From NCBI RefSeq assembly GCF_947169445.1, contig NZ_CAMVPU010000020.1, positions 3,828-67,827 on the forward strand: a stretch of 64,000 nt of DNA, written 5' to 3'. The translations under genes and the position numbers were made by a program. Source of the stretch: an uncultured Butyrivibrio sp. GTDB taxonomy: Bacteria; Bacillota; Clostridia; Lachnospirales; Lachnospiraceae. This document shows, piece after piece, positions 8,900-19,500 of the stretch (position 1 is its first letter; the number at the start of each line of letters is the position of its first letter). The notes below the pieces were generated by a model. The model did not search any database. It had not been told where the DNA came from and saw only the letters and a program-made list of their open reading frames with translations.

Positions 8900-8912
8900 G
8901 TGTCAGTGACAC
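8900..8912. promoter_or_regulatory. Palindrome at the rho translation start
   Basis: GTGTC-AGT-GACAC is a perfect inverted repeat ending five bases before the rho ATG on the minus strand, where a Shine-Dalgarno would be expected but is absent. It may be an RNA element for autoregulation. This is inference only. Confidence 0.35.
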
Positions 8913-9026
8913 CATAAAAAACAATTAAACTATTTCAATTTCTAGTATCAATGGGATTGATAAACGACCGCATCCAAAATGCATTTGTTTAAGAATTACA
9001 AAGTCAATGTTTCTTTTACGTGTAAT

Positions 9027-9055
9027 AACATACACCATCTTTTTTTAAAAATCAA
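9027..9055 (-). promoter_or_regulatory. Probable rho promoter
   Basis: On the minus strand TTGATT and TATGTT are separated by 17 bp, a fair sigma-A promoter about 130 bp upstream of the rho start. Confidence 0.45.
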
Positions 9056-9150
9056 GTGAAAATTATGTGAAATATATTGCGAAAAAAAGTTAATCTTTTT
9101 CGCTATTTATCTAAAGTTATGAACAAAAGCTTGCATTTCTAATAAAAAAG

Positions 9151-9179
9151 TTGCATGTAAAATGGACTTGCGGTACGAT
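9151..9179 (+). promoter_or_regulatory. Probable promoter of the MATE gene
   Basis: TTGCAT and TACGAT are separated by 17 bp, about 70 bp upstream of the MATE start codon. Confidence 0.45.
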
Positions 9180-9248
9180 ATTTTCCGTCACTAATTGCAA
9201 GCAATCTTTTTTAATTAAAAGCATTTAGTGCATATAAGGAGAATAATC

Positions 9249-10616
9249 ATGGCAAATGCATTAGGAAAAAAATACGCCAAGGACATGACTGTTGGTACCC
9301 CCACAAGTCTTATTCTGGCTTTTATGCTCCCAATGATGATGGGAAATATTTTTCAGCAATTTTATAATATAGTAGATACTATTATCGCCGGCAGATTCAT
9401 TGACGCGAAGGCTCTTGCCGCCGTTGGATCAACCGGTCATGTTACTAATCTTTTCTTTGCTTTAGGAAACGGTCTTGCTACCGGTATTGGTATTGTAGTC
9501 TCACAGTTTTTTGGCGCCGGTGATATGAAGAAGGTAAAAAAAGTCATTACTAACGCCCTTGTGATAGTAAGTGCCACATCAATGTTTGTTGGACTTTTAG
9601 GTTTTGCATTTTCAAAGCCTGTTCTTGCATATATTATGAAGACTCCCGAAGACATTCTTGATAACGCGATCATTTACATGTCCATCATTTGTATCGGCTT
9701 TATCGGAACAGCTCTATATAATACAATTTCCTATATAATGCGTGGTATCGGAGATTCACAGACACCTCTGTATTTTCTTATAGCCTCCAGCTTTTTAAAT
9801 GTAGCTATGGATCTTTTATTTGTTATAGCTTTTGATATGGGGGTTGCAGGACTGGCTGTTGCGACTGTTACTGCACAGGCTTTATCCGCATTTGGATCAA
9901 TCCTTTTTGCGTTCCTTAAAAATCCTGTGTTCAAAATAGACAAATCCGACTGGAAACTTGATGCTCAGATAATCACAACCTGCTATAAGATTGGTGGATC
10001 CATGGCTCTACAGAGTGGTCTTGTTGCCATGTCCTTCGTAATATTGCAGCGAGTAATCAACTCCTTTGATTCCATAGTCGTTGCAGCCTTTACTACTACC
10101 AGCAAGATTGAGAACCTGGTGAACATGCAGTTTAAAGCTCTTCAGGACTCTCTTTCAACCTTTACCGGTCAGAACATCGGTGCCAGAAAAGGAGAAAGAG
10201 TTAAAAAAGGCTTTAAAAATGGCATGACCATGATGGTAATTTATGCAATAGCAATGATAGCAATAATGGGACTCTTTGGAGATTTCTTTGTAAAGATCTT
10301 CATAGACAGTTCAGAAACAGAGATCATTCAATATGGTTCAAGAGCTATGCGAATCTTATCCTACTTCTACTTACCTCTTGGAACCATCTACGTATGCCGC
10401 GGAATCTTAAATGGTGCCGGCGATGCCAAATTCCCTGTTATTTCAGGCGCCTCCGAAATGATAGGACGAATCGTATTTCCTGCATTCCTATGCTCAATTC
10501 CATTCATCGGAGCCTGGGGCCTTTGGATTTCAACCGGCATCACCTGGACAATCGTGGGCGTAACAGCCTTCATCCGCTTCAACATGAAGGACTGGAGGAA
10601 GGGCCTCACCATGTGA
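9249..10616 (+). CDS. MATE family efflux transporter
   Basis: The 455-residue protein has about 12 membrane helices and typical MATE segments (QQFYNIVDTIIAGRF near the start, then a second homologous half after about residue 235). MATE proteins export cationic drugs or metabolites using Na+ or H+ gradients. I use the ATG at 9249, with AAGGAG seven bases upstream, rather than a GTG 21 bases earlier. The gene converges on the ABC-F gene with only 18 bp between stop codons. The substrate is not predictable. Confidence 0.92.
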   Translation: MANALGKKYAKDMTVGTPTSLILAFMLPMMMGNIFQQFYNIVDTIIAGRFIDAKALAAVGSTGHVTNLFFALGNGLATGIGIVVSQFFGAGDMKKVKKVITNALVIVSATSMFVGLLGFAFSKPVLAYIMKTPEDILDNAIIYMSIICIGFIGTALYNTISYIMRGIGDSQTPLYFLIASSFLNVAMDLLFVIAFDMGVAGLAVATVTAQALSAFGSILFAFLKNPVFKIDKSDWKLDAQIITTCYKIGGSMALQSGLVAMSFVILQRVINSFDSIVVAAFTTTSKIENLVNMQFKALQDSLSTFTGQNIGARKGERVKKGFKNGMTMMVIYAIAMIAIMGLFGDFFVKIFIDSSETEIIQYGSRAMRILSYFYLPLGTIYVCRGILNGAGDAKFPVISGASEMIGRIVFPAFLCSIPFIGAWGLWISTGITWTIVGVTAFIRFNMKDWRKGLTM

Positions 10617-10638
10617 TGAGCGCTTATCCCACGCTCAC
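10614..10638. other. Hairpin between convergent stop codons
   Basis: TGAGCG and CGCTCA (loop of 9) form a small hairpin that spans the gap between the convergent MATE and ABC-F genes. No T-run follows on either strand, so it is at best a weak terminator. Confidence 0.3.
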
Positions 10639-12194
10639 ACCCTGGTGGTCCACTTTGTGCAGTCCATCACCTTGGCACCAAGACTTTCGTAGAAGTCTGG
10701 CTCATGACATACCATGATGATGCTACCCTTGTACTCCTTGAGTGCACGAAGAAGCTCTGCCTTGGCGTCCACATCAAGGTGGTTTGTAGGCTCATCAAGA
10801 ACCAGCAGATTGGACTCACGGTTTATAAGCTTGCACAGGCGAACCTTGGCCTGCTCTCCACCGGATAAAACCTTACACTTACTCTCAATGTGCTTGGTGG
10901 TAAGGCCGCACTTTGCAAGGGCTGAACGCACCTCGTACTGGGAAAAGCCAGGGAATTCCTTCCAGATTTCCTCCATACAGGTAGTTTCTATATCAGGAGA
11001 CATTTCCTGTTCAAAGTAACCTATTTCAACATTTTCACCCTGCTCAACACTTCCGCTTAAAGCCGGGATAAGCCCAAGAATACTCTTTAAAAGAGTTGTC
11101 TTTCCTATTCCGTTAGCTCCGGTAAGGACAATCTTGGAGCCACGTTCCATAACAATGTTAAGTGGTGATGAAAGCGGCTCATCATAGCCAATAACAAGGT
11201 CTTTAGTTTCAAATAAGACCTTTCCCGGAGTACGGGCAGTCTTAAAGTTAAATTCCGGCTTTGGTTTTTCCTGAATTTTCTCAATAATATCCATGTTATC
11301 AAGCTTCTTCTGACGAGCCATAGCCATGTTCCTGGTGGCAACTCTTGCCTTGTTTCTGGCAACGAAGTCCTTAAGATCTGCAATCTCCTGCTGCTGTCTG
11401 TTATAAGCAGCCTCTCTCTGAGCTTTTTTCATCTCGTAGACTTCCATAAACTTGTCATAATCACCAACATAACGATCAAGACTGTGAGTCTGTCCATCCA
11501 TGTGATAGATGAGATTCACAACGCTGTTCAGGAAAGGAATATCATGTGAGATCAGAATAAATGCATTATCATATTCCTGAAGATATCTTGTAAGCCATAC
11601 AATATGCTCCGCATCAAGATAATTCGTCGGCTCATCAAGCAGCAATATATCCGGCTTTTCCAAAAGAAGCTTACCAAGAAGGATCTTGGTTCTCTGTCCG
11701 CCGGACAATTCTGTTACATCACGATTCAGTCCCAGCTCAAGAAATCCCAATGCCCTTGAAACTTCTTCTATCTTGGAATCAATAAGATAAAAATCTCTGT
11801 TTGTCAAAAGATCCTGAATCGTTCCAAGTTCTTCCATAAGGCTCTCTAAAGTAGCCTCATCAGCCTCTCCCATGGCATCACAGATTTCATTCATTCTTGT
11901 TTCCATAGCGTAAAGAGGTTCATATGCAGAAGCCAGTACGTCTCTTATAGTCATTCCGGCCTTTAAAACCGCATGCTGATCAAGATATCCTACCTTAACA
12001 TTTTTGGCCCACTCTATCTTGCCTGCATCAGGCATAAGTTTGCCAATAATAATGTTCATAAAAGTGGACTTGCCTTCGCCGTTTGCTCCGACAAGTCCGA
12101 TATGCTCACCCTTTAAAAGTCTAAAGGAGACATCATCAAAAATAGCTCTGTCTCCAAAGCCGTGTGTCAAATGTTCAACATTTAAAATACTCAT
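10635..12194 (-). CDS. ABC-F family ATPase (YkpA/YbiT-like)
   Basis: The 519-residue soluble protein has two ABC domains: Walker A GLVGANGEGKST (about 34-45) and GANGIGKTT (about 359-367), signatures LSGGQRT and LSGGEQAK, and Walker B ILLLDEPTNYLD and LLVLDEPTNHLD. An ABC-F linker lies between the domains (about 240-315). It has no membrane part. ABC-F proteins act on the ribosome (translation factors or antibiotic protection); the overall look fits housekeeping YkpA/YbiT more than a resistance protein. It is the last gene of the minus-strand run that starts near 21.6 kb, 46 bp after the PrsW gene. Confidence 0.9.
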   Translation of the reverse strand: MSILNVEHLTHGFGDRAIFDDVSFRLLKGEHIGLVGANGEGKSTFMNIIIGKLMPDAGKIEWAKNVKVGYLDQHAVLKAGMTIRDVLASAYEPLYAMETRMNEICDAMGEADEATLESLMEELGTIQDLLTNRDFYLIDSKIEEVSRALGFLELGLNRDVTELSGGQRTKILLGKLLLEKPDILLLDEPTNYLDAEHIVWLTRYLQEYDNAFILISHDIPFLNSVVNLIYHMDGQTHSLDRYVGDYDKFMEVYEMKKAQREAAYNRQQQEIADLKDFVARNKARVATRNMAMARQKKLDNMDIIEKIQEKPKPEFNFKTARTPGKVLFETKDLVIGYDEPLSSPLNIVMERGSKIVLTGANGIGKTTLLKSILGLIPALSGSVEQGENVEIGYFEQEMSPDIETTCMEEIWKEFPGFSQYEVRSALAKCGLTTKHIESKCKVLSGGEQAKVRLCKLINRESNLLVLDEPTNHLDVDAKAELLRALKEYKGSIIMVCHEPDFYESLGAKVMDCTKWTTRV

Positions 12195-12240
12195 AAAACT
12201 CTCAATCTTTCTAATAATATCTAAAAACTTGCATTACTAT

Positions 12241-13125
12241 TTATCTAAGTTTTTCCCCTGTCATAGGATCATAATTATAGTTTTGCTGCGTCTGCGCCAT
12301 ATCAAGAGGCTGGCCTGTAACAGGATCATAATTCATCTTGGGCGGAACATGATACACCACCTGACCTGAAGTCTGATCAAGTTCAATAACTCCCTGACCT
12401 ACAAGCTGTGATACAGCCGCCGCACCTGGATAACGTCCATCCGGAAAAATAGCTGTATCGGAAGCAGAAAGCTTCTTAACCTTTTTAACTGCATAAATTG
12501 TAATGAAGATTTCAAATACAAAGAATACTACAATTGCCAGTTCAAAATCAACTGAAAGACAAAAATCATAGAAACCATGGATAAATACAGGGATCCATAA
12601 TGCCTTCCTCAGATTCTTTTTGGTCCCGGCCTTATCACCAAGAGCTTCACATCTCTTGGCATATCCAAAGTAGCTTCCCATAAAAACAGCATCAATGGCA
12701 TGCCCAGGCACAGCAAGTACCCCGCGCATAACTGCTGTGGTAATTGTCGCATCAGTAAGATAAAGAATATTCTCAAGTGCCGCAAAGCCCAAAGAAGCAA
12801 ATACAGCATATACAACTGCATCAAAAGTATAATTAAATGCAGGGTGCTTCCAGGCAACCTTTTTAACTACCAGGTACTTGCCTGCCTCCTCAGCAAGGGC
12901 AACAACAAAAAAGTTCTCAAGGAAAACAAACAGATAGCTGTCCTGATACACAAAAACCGAAAGTACATTTTCCCCGATTGTTTCAAGAATAATGGCACTT
13001 ATTGTAGTAAGGACGCCGCCAATAAAGATCTTAACCAAAAGTCCGATAGGTTCTTTTTCAACCTTATCTGCCTTATACACATAGAACATCAAAAAAATTG
13101 CCGGTATAACTGCTAAATAAACCAT
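12241..13125 (-). CDS. PrsW-family intramembrane protease with a repeated tail
   Basis: The 294-residue membrane protein shows the PrsW signatures: ALAEEAGKY (Glu-Glu), FAALENILY, PGHAIDAVFMG and HGFYDF, spread over about eight helices. PrsW-type glutamic proteases carry out site-1 cleavage of anti-sigma factors. The C-terminal 45 residues are soluble and repeat a short motif (YDPVTGQPLD and YDPMTGEKLR). It lies 26 bp downstream of the phosphopantetheinyl transferase gene. No sigma/anti-sigma pair is nearby, so the substrate is unknown. Confidence 0.85.
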   Translation of the reverse strand: MVYLAVIPAIFLMFYVYKADKVEKEPIGLLVKIFIGGVLTTISAIILETIGENVLSVFVYQDSYLFVFLENFFVVALAEEAGKYLVVKKVAWKHPAFNYTFDAVVYAVFASLGFAALENILYLTDATITTAVMRGVLAVPGHAIDAVFMGSYFGYAKRCEALGDKAGTKKNLRKALWIPVFIHGFYDFCLSVDFELAIVVFFVFEIFITIYAVKKVKKLSASDTAIFPDGRYPGAAAVSQLVGQGVIELDQTSGQVVYHVPPKMNYDPVTGQPLDMAQTQQNYNYDPMTGEKLR

Positions 13126-13151
13126 AACCCCACTCCTTCGTATACATATAT

Positions 13152-13823
13152 TTATATTTGAACAAACTCAATTTCATCGGAAAAGCTCTTTTTCCCGGAA
13201 CATACCGTGATACAGTGTCCCTCATACTCATATCCGGTAAAATATATATCAGGCAGATTCATTCCTTCGAAAAAGACCTGATTATCATGTTCCTGATCTA
13301 TATAAAGCTTTCTTGGATCCATGGAAAGGCCTTGCCCGTAGTACTTCATCACACTTTCCTTCATGGTCCATAGCCTGGTATAAAGAGTATTTTCCTCTTC
13401 CTCACTATTCGAACGATTTTTAATATACGTTATCTCATTCTCATTGTAAACAAAATTCACCAGCCTTGTGCCAAAAGTCTTTATTTTCTCCACGTCTATT
13501 CCAACAGCAGCATCAGAAAAAGCGCCCACTGCCAAGGTTCCTGAATGAGACAGATTAAACCTGTTGCCGTCAGCGCCCTTAATAAAAGGCTTGCCATTTT
13601 CTGCAAAGCTTATTTCATCAAAAGAAATCCCCCACTGACTAAGCCCATTTAATAATACAATACCTGCTCCAAGTGACAGATTTTTGCTATTTAATGGCCT
13701 AATAGTGTCTATCTTTTCCTTCCTGTATGAAGGCATTTTCTCATACCAAAGTCTGAAATTCTCAGGCTTCTCCAAAAAAGCAGTATTTACTCCCAGAACA
13801 AAATCAGATGTCATCTTCCTCAA
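13152..13823 (-). CDS. 4'-phosphopantetheinyl transferase (Sfp type)
   Basis: The 223-residue protein has the Sfp-type signatures: FNLSHSGTLAVGA, GIDVEKIKTF (Mg-binding Asp/Glu) and WTMKESVMKYYGQGL. Such enzymes transfer phosphopantetheine from CoA to carrier proteins. The start is uncertain: a TTG at 13823 has GGGGAG at good spacing, while the ATG at 13814 has GAGG only three bases away. The gene overlaps the preceding receptor gene by about 20 bp. No carrier protein or polyketide/peptide synthetase gene is in the window, so its target lies elsewhere. Confidence 0.9.
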   Translation of the reverse strand: MRKMTSDFVLGVNTAFLEKPENFRLWYEKMPSYRKEKIDTIRPLNSKNLSLGAGIVLLNGLSQWGISFDEISFAENGKPFIKGADGNRFNLSHSGTLAVGAFSDAAVGIDVEKIKTFGTRLVNFVYNENEITYIKNRSNSEEEENTLYTRLWTMKESVMKYYGQGLSMDPRKLYIDQEHDNQVFFEGMNLPDIYFTGYEYEGHCITVCSGKKSFSDEIEFVQI

Positions 13824-15780
13824 AGCGTTCTACTCCCCAATCAGCAATAACCAGATGCTCCCCATGCCAGAATTTAATTTGAAGCTCATTCTTGGTTACC
13901 GCTTCAGATAAAAAATCTCCTTCAGCATAATCAAACGGTACATTAATTATCTTATCATAATTTTCCCTTGTATCTATTCCGGAAATAATAACCTTTTTCC
14001 CCAGCTGTTTCAAAAGATTAACCCTGTTAGCCAGAACTATATCTCCATTACCGGCATTCTCCGATTTAAATATGCTATTTATATTTATGGACGCTCCCTC
14101 AAAATCATAGCTGGTAAGAGCATTAAGTCCCAAAAATCCGGCTTCATAGTCAATGATAAATAGCCTTACACCAAGGCTGCTAAAGCTCTTTATCATCTCT
14201 GAAAGAGCTTCCCTTGCAAAAAAGGCATAGGACTCCTTTATCCCAAGAGCGATAAGCTTAGGATCTATCTTAAAATGTTCAAGCTGTCTTCTGATTTCCT
14301 CTATGAACTCTTTCTTTAACATAGATGCAGACATTACCGGCACGATAACAAAATCCATCTGCATATCTGAAATATCAACTCCTGTAGACAAAAAGCTGCA
14401 TACTCCTTCCAGAGTTCTCTTTTGCATTTCCTCAATAAAGCCTGAACCCTCTGCAACCTCCATCATTTCCCGGTGAGGAATATAACCAAGCTCATGATCC
14501 TCAAGCATAAGCGTAGCCTGAGCAAGTTTCACATGGAGATTGTCGGCCTGATAAATCGGCATATAATTTAGTCTGAATTTCTTTTCACCAATACCTCTTC
14601 CTATGGCTTTTTCAATCGCGATTTTCCTGCGAAGGAAATCAAGGTCATCCCCCATAAGAACCTTACGATCCGTATCGTCTAGTCTTGCATTGGACAAAAG
14701 GAATATATCATTAAGGGTGTCAAACTGTTTTGAGCAGTCTGCCACTAGAAGCGTTGCATCCAGCTTGATATTATTCTCCTCATCACCGAAATTATCGTCA
14801 AATCTTGAGATGATCCTATCAGCATACTCTTTTATAGCCTCATCATCCTTATCGATAAAAATAATGTAAAAAACATCAACAGATGTGTGATAAATACTGT
14901 TTTCTTTGGCAACCTCAATAAGGAATTCGGCTATTTTCTTGGTAAGCTCATCGATTTTATCATAGGTGCTGAACTTACGATAATTCTCAAGGTTATTGAT
15001 TCTAAGACAAAAAACCTTGAAGCCTCTGGATATTTTAAATAGCGTCCCCACATCCTGAACAAAGGCATTTCTGTTATATACACCTGTGGAAGAATCAATT
15101 CTGTCATCCTCCTTCTCGATCATCAGCATGATTCCTGCAAGACCGATTGCCTCGCATAGAAGTTCACACTTGATCTCAGGAATCAGCATCTGAACCAGTG
15201 TACCGATTATTCCAATTGAAAGAAAATAGATCATTGCTATTCTCTTCGTGTTGTTCAGGCAGTACCAATATCTGACAAGCACATAGATTGAAATAGCCAG
15301 ATATACTCCCGAAAGCGCATAGGCTATGTATATGCCAATGCCCCTCTTATATGTAAATTCCCCGGCTATAGCAAAAGTAAATGAAGTAAAAGGATTTGTT
15401 AAAAGCACTACCTCAAGAAAATAAACAGGGGCCTTTAGTAAGTTCTTCTGAAACTTTGAGGCTTTGAATCCCACTCCACAAATAATTATTATGTAAAAAA
15501 CAAAAACAGGGATCATTGCAAAATGAGTAGAATAATAAACCATCTGGTTCACATAGGTCACTATCCACTTAATGATATCCGGGAGTGGCAAACTCACAGC
15601 AATGTATGAAATAGGTTCTGTAAGAGAATCTATCAGAACAATACCGACAAGCATCATAAATAAACGATGTCTGACGCGATTTCTTTTACGCATCATCGTC
15701 GAATAGAAAAGGCAGGTTATGCAGATAATGACAGCTGCTATACGATAAGTCAGCCTGTCAACAATCGCAGCATCAAACAT
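13804..15780 (-). CDS. 7TM receptor with degenerate GGDEF and EAL domains
   Basis: The 658-residue protein has seven or so N-terminal membrane helices (about 10-220), a GGDEF-like domain (about 225-390) and an EAL-like domain (about 395-650). The active motifs are lost: the GGDEF position reads TSVDVFY (about 299-305) and the EAL position reads AQATL (about 420-424). It is therefore likely a sensor or c-di-GMP-binding protein, not an enzyme. The membrane part is clearly paralogous to that of the hybrid kinase encoded upstream (shared ITC(L/V)FY and DSL segments). It starts two bases after the receiver gene ends. Confidence 0.85.
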   Translation of the reverse strand: MFDAAIVDRLTYRIAAVIICITCLFYSTMMRKRNRVRHRLFMMLVGIVLIDSLTEPISYIAVSLPLPDIIKWIVTYVNQMVYYSTHFAMIPVFVFYIIIICGVGFKASKFQKNLLKAPVYFLEVVLLTNPFTSFTFAIAGEFTYKRGIGIYIAYALSGVYLAISIYVLVRYWYCLNNTKRIAMIYFLSIGIIGTLVQMLIPEIKCELLCEAIGLAGIMLMIEKEDDRIDSSTGVYNRNAFVQDVGTLFKISRGFKVFCLRINNLENYRKFSTYDKIDELTKKIAEFLIEVAKENSIYHTSVDVFYIIFIDKDDEAIKEYADRIISRFDDNFGDEENNIKLDATLLVADCSKQFDTLNDIFLLSNARLDDTDRKVLMGDDLDFLRRKIAIEKAIGRGIGEKKFRLNYMPIYQADNLHVKLAQATLMLEDHELGYIPHREMMEVAEGSGFIEEMQKRTLEGVCSFLSTGVDISDMQMDFVIVPVMSASMLKKEFIEEIRRQLEHFKIDPKLIALGIKESYAFFAREALSEMIKSFSSLGVRLFIIDYEAGFLGLNALTSYDFEGASININSIFKSENAGNGDIVLANRVNLLKQLGKKVIISGIDTRENYDKIINVPFDYAEGDFLSEAVTKNELQIKFWHGEHLVIADWGVERFEEDDI

Positions 15781-15782
15781 CC

Positions 15783-16538
15783 TTAGTCTCCCTGTCTAAA
15801 GAAATTGTCCAGTGTCTCAAGTAGCTTTTCTCTGCTTATTGATTTCAAAAGATAGTCCGCAGGCTTAAGTGAAATGACCTCTGTCACACTCTTTCTGTCA
15901 CTCTTTCCAGTCAGGAACATTACCGGAGTCGAGCTGGAAAAAGACTCGCTCTTAAGCATTTCCATTACCTTTGGTCCATCCAAAACAGGCATATCATAAT
16001 CCAGGAGAATCAAGTCTGCTCTGTTAGTCGCAAGCCACGCAACAGCCTGCGTGCCGGAGTTAGCCATTCCGACACGGTAAGTATCCTTAAGCCATTCCCT
16101 TATCATCTGAATGAAGGTAGGGTCATCATCTACAATAAGGATGCACTTTCTCTTTTGCTGCTCATATTCATCGTCAGTAACATACTTGACCTTTTCAAGA
16201 AGATCAGGCATATCAAGAGGCCTTGAAAGTTCAAAAGTAATATCCTCCTTTGGAACATAGCGGTGCACTATATCAAAGGCTTCTTTATCACCGATCACCA
16301 TTATGATAAGATTTTCTTCGAGGCAGATATCCTTGAAATAAACCATAGCATCACTGTGCTGTTCAAAGGTCTGGTCAGCATACAGGATTACCAGATTCTG
16401 ACCAACTAGTTTTTTACTTAGCTCTCCTATAGAATATGAGGATGAGTGAACTTCAAAATTATTGTTTTTCAAAAGAGTCTTGATCGCATTTACTATGAAG
16501 GTCTCTTCGTTTCGTACTATTAATATCTTTTTAAACAT
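15783..16538 (-). CDS. Tandem-receiver response regulator
   Basis: The 251-residue protein contains two receiver domains and no output domain. The C-terminal one (about 131-250) is complete: DDD acidic pocket, phospho-acceptor Asp180 in LILLDYDMP, Thr in FLTGKSD, Lys in YLLKS. The N-terminal one (about 1-115) is degenerate: KKILIVRNEE lacks the acidic pair, though an Asp remains at ILYADQT. It sits four bases after the hybrid kinase gene and probably receives phosphate from that protein's HPt domain. Confidence 0.85.
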   Translation of the reverse strand: MFKKILIVRNEETFIVNAIKTLLKNNNFEVHSSSYSIGELSKKLVGQNLVILYADQTFEQHSDAMVYFKDICLEENLIIMVIGDKEAFDIVHRYVPKEDITFELSRPLDMPDLLEKVKYVTDDEYEQQKRKCILIVDDDPTFIQMIREWLKDTYRVGMANSGTQAVAWLATNRADLILLDYDMPVLDGPKVMEMLKSESFSSSTPVMFLTGKSDRKSVTEVISLKPADYLLKSISREKLLETLDNFFRQGD

Positions 16539-16542
16539 ACTC

Positions 16543-19500
16543 TCACTCCTTCATTTCCAGTCTATTTGACACCAGGTTATTTATTTCATCCCAGTTCAGC
16601 TTGTATGCAAGTGCCGATATCTGCTGAACCATTTCTTTATCTTTTTCCTCTAAACGATACTCCTTAAGCGAATCCAGAATAAACATCAGCGTATCGTAAT
16701 CAAGGACTTTACTTACTTCCAGGATACTGCTATAGGCATCTGACATCTGTGCCTTTGTTATCATAGGCTTATCGCTGTCATCCTCCTCTTTTCCGGCTAT
16801 TTCCTCGATTTCTTTAAGGGTATTTCTGATTTTCCCGTACATCAAAAGAAGCTTATCCGTATTCTCCCTGATGGTATCTAAGTCTTTTTCATTACCTGCC
16901 ATCTCGAGCCTTTCCGATAGTTTCGAAAGCTCGGTGGCACCGATTGTCCTGCTGGTACTCTTTAAGGAATGTACGTAGCTGGTATAGTCCTTCCAGTTTT
17001 CTTCCTCGTATGTGGTCCGGATATTACTCATGGAGCTTTCTATCGACTCATAATAAACCTTTAATATGCTAAGATAGCTGTCATAAGTTCCACAGTTTTT
17101 AAGTCCGACGTTTTTATCTATTATTCCAAGGCGACTGCTCCAGCTTGGTTCATTATCTGTGCTTTCCTGGTAGTCAGTCTCTTTTTCCTCATCTTCCTCA
17201 GAAGTTACGGTTATATTCACCTTATCCTTAGGAAGGAACTTAATAAGTGTCTCTTCAAGTCTGTCACTCTCAATAGGCTTACTTAAATAATCATCAAAAC
17301 CTGCCTTCAGGAAATTATCTCTTGCTCCGGAAATAGCATTTGCAGTAAGAACAATTATCGGAGTATCGATATTCGGACTATCCTTGTCTTCTTTTATCTT
17401 GTGGAAAGTCTCCGTTCCATCCATGCCCGGCATACGATAATCCAGGAAAATAAGGTCATACCTGATATCATGCTGCTTCTCAAGACATTCTGCTCCGCTC
17501 CTTGCGGTATCAATCTTTATCTTCGTAGGTTTTAATAATTCTCTGATTACCACATGGTTCATAGGTGTGTCATCTACCACCAGGATAAATGCATCCGGTG
17601 CGGTAAAGGATTCCTTGTAGGTCTTTCTATCCTTAAGATTCTTGCTTATTCTGGACCTGAAATCACCAATCCTGGTATCACCGATAACCTTCTGCGGAAG
17701 CAATATAGTAAAGGTTGAGCCATGTCCATAATCACTTTTTACGGAAATTGAACCTCCCATTAGTTCAAGCAAAGAGCTGGTGATGGCAAGCCCCAATCCG
17801 CTTCCCTCAACCGTTCTGTTCTTCTCCATATCAAGCCTCTTAAACTTATCAAAGAGATTTTCAATATCTTCCTGTCTGATTCCCATGCCGGTGTCAGTAA
17901 CTTCAATCTTAAGCAAGATGGAATCGTCAAAGTTCCTACTTCCTGTAACATCAAGAGTTACCGAACCCTTCTGGGTATATTTTACTGCATTGTTAAGCAC
18001 GTTGACGATAACCTGCCTTAGCCTCATCTCATCGCCGTACATGGTATCCGGAAGGTTTTCGTCTATATTGAATTTTAGCTCCAATATCTTTTGCTCAGCC
18101 CTGATATGAACCATGTTATAAACATCATTAAGAACAGAGCTGAAATCATACTCTGCCTCGCTAATTTCCATATTCCCGGCCTCGATTTTGGAGAAATCAA
18201 GGATATCATTGATAAGTGATAAAAGAGTACGTCCAGCACTCTCAATGTTTTTGGCATATTCTAATATGTTTTCATCCTTACATTCACGAAGGATAACCTC
18301 ATTCATGCCAAGGACAGCATTAATAGGAGTCCTGATCTCGTGTGACATATTGGCAAGGAAAGTACTCTTTGCTTCATTGGCCGCCCTTGCACGTCTTTCC
18401 TCCATCCTGGCCATTTCAGTTGCCCTAAGGATAGCGATAAACTCATTCTTACTGGCAGGCTGTGAAAAGAAACCTCCCTGAAAATAATCAGCTTTGATAT
18501 TTCCTATAATTTCAAAGCATTCCTGATCCTGTACGTTCGTGATGACAATCTTTTTACCCATATCTGTCATCATCTTAAGTCTCGTATCAAGAACAATCTT
18601 ACTTTCATTTACCTTCGTAGCGCTCTGCATAAGCTTTGCATCAATTCTTACGCCTTCAAAAATAAATCCGGAGGATGACTGAAAATCATAGAAATCCGTT
18701 CCGTATTCATCCATAAAAAATCTTATGCCTTCCTGTCTCAGTTTCTGCATAGCACTATTAATAAGCGCAGGATTGGATGCCGCTTCGGATTCTGAAATAT
18801 CAAACATTATTTTTGAGGGAGAAACGCCATATTTTTCCCACAAAGCTTTGACCTTGCTTACAAAATCAGCCTTCATTATCTGTACAGAAGAAAGCTTTAC
18901 GCTGATGAATTCAATTCCCATTTCATCGACAATACCGCCACCCAGGAAATAGAAAACCTGCTCAAGCGTATACCAGCCTAGTTTTTCTATCATGCCCGAC
19001 TGTTCAGCGACCGGTACAAATTCCTGCCTGTGGATATGTCCGAATTCCCTGTCATGGAGCTGCAGATATGCTTCTGCCGCACATATAGAAAGCTCACTCT
19101 TAGTAAAAATAGGATTGAAATAAACAATAAAATTATCTTCTTCAATTCCTCTTCTTACTGCCTTTTCAACATCAGCTTTACGCATAAGGAAGTCGAGATC
19201 ATGATTTTTAAGCACATGGTCAAATTCCTTGTCAACGCTGCTATCCGCCAAAAGAAGCAGATATTCCACACTGGAAAACTGTTTTGGAGACTGGGCCTGA
19301 ATAAGAGCAGCCTTTAGCAAAACAGAGATTTCTCCACTTTTCCATTCCTCTCTAAACCTTGAAAATATCTTTTCCGAAATGATATCTACAGCTTCTGTAT
19401 CTATATCCGGGCATAGGAGCACAAAGGTATCTGTTCCCATTCTGTATACATCAAACCGCTCATCCAGAACTTCCAAATACTCTGTAACTGCAGCCAGGAG

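Larger units (their letters stand above)
8896..9248. other. Divergent control region between rho and the MATE gene
   Basis: The 353-bp region carries promoters for both directions (listed separately), a rho leader of roughly 125 nt, and at about 9076-9100 an AT-rich hairpin (GCGAAAAA/TTTTTCGC) located between the two promoters. No further gene is visible. Confidence 0.5.
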
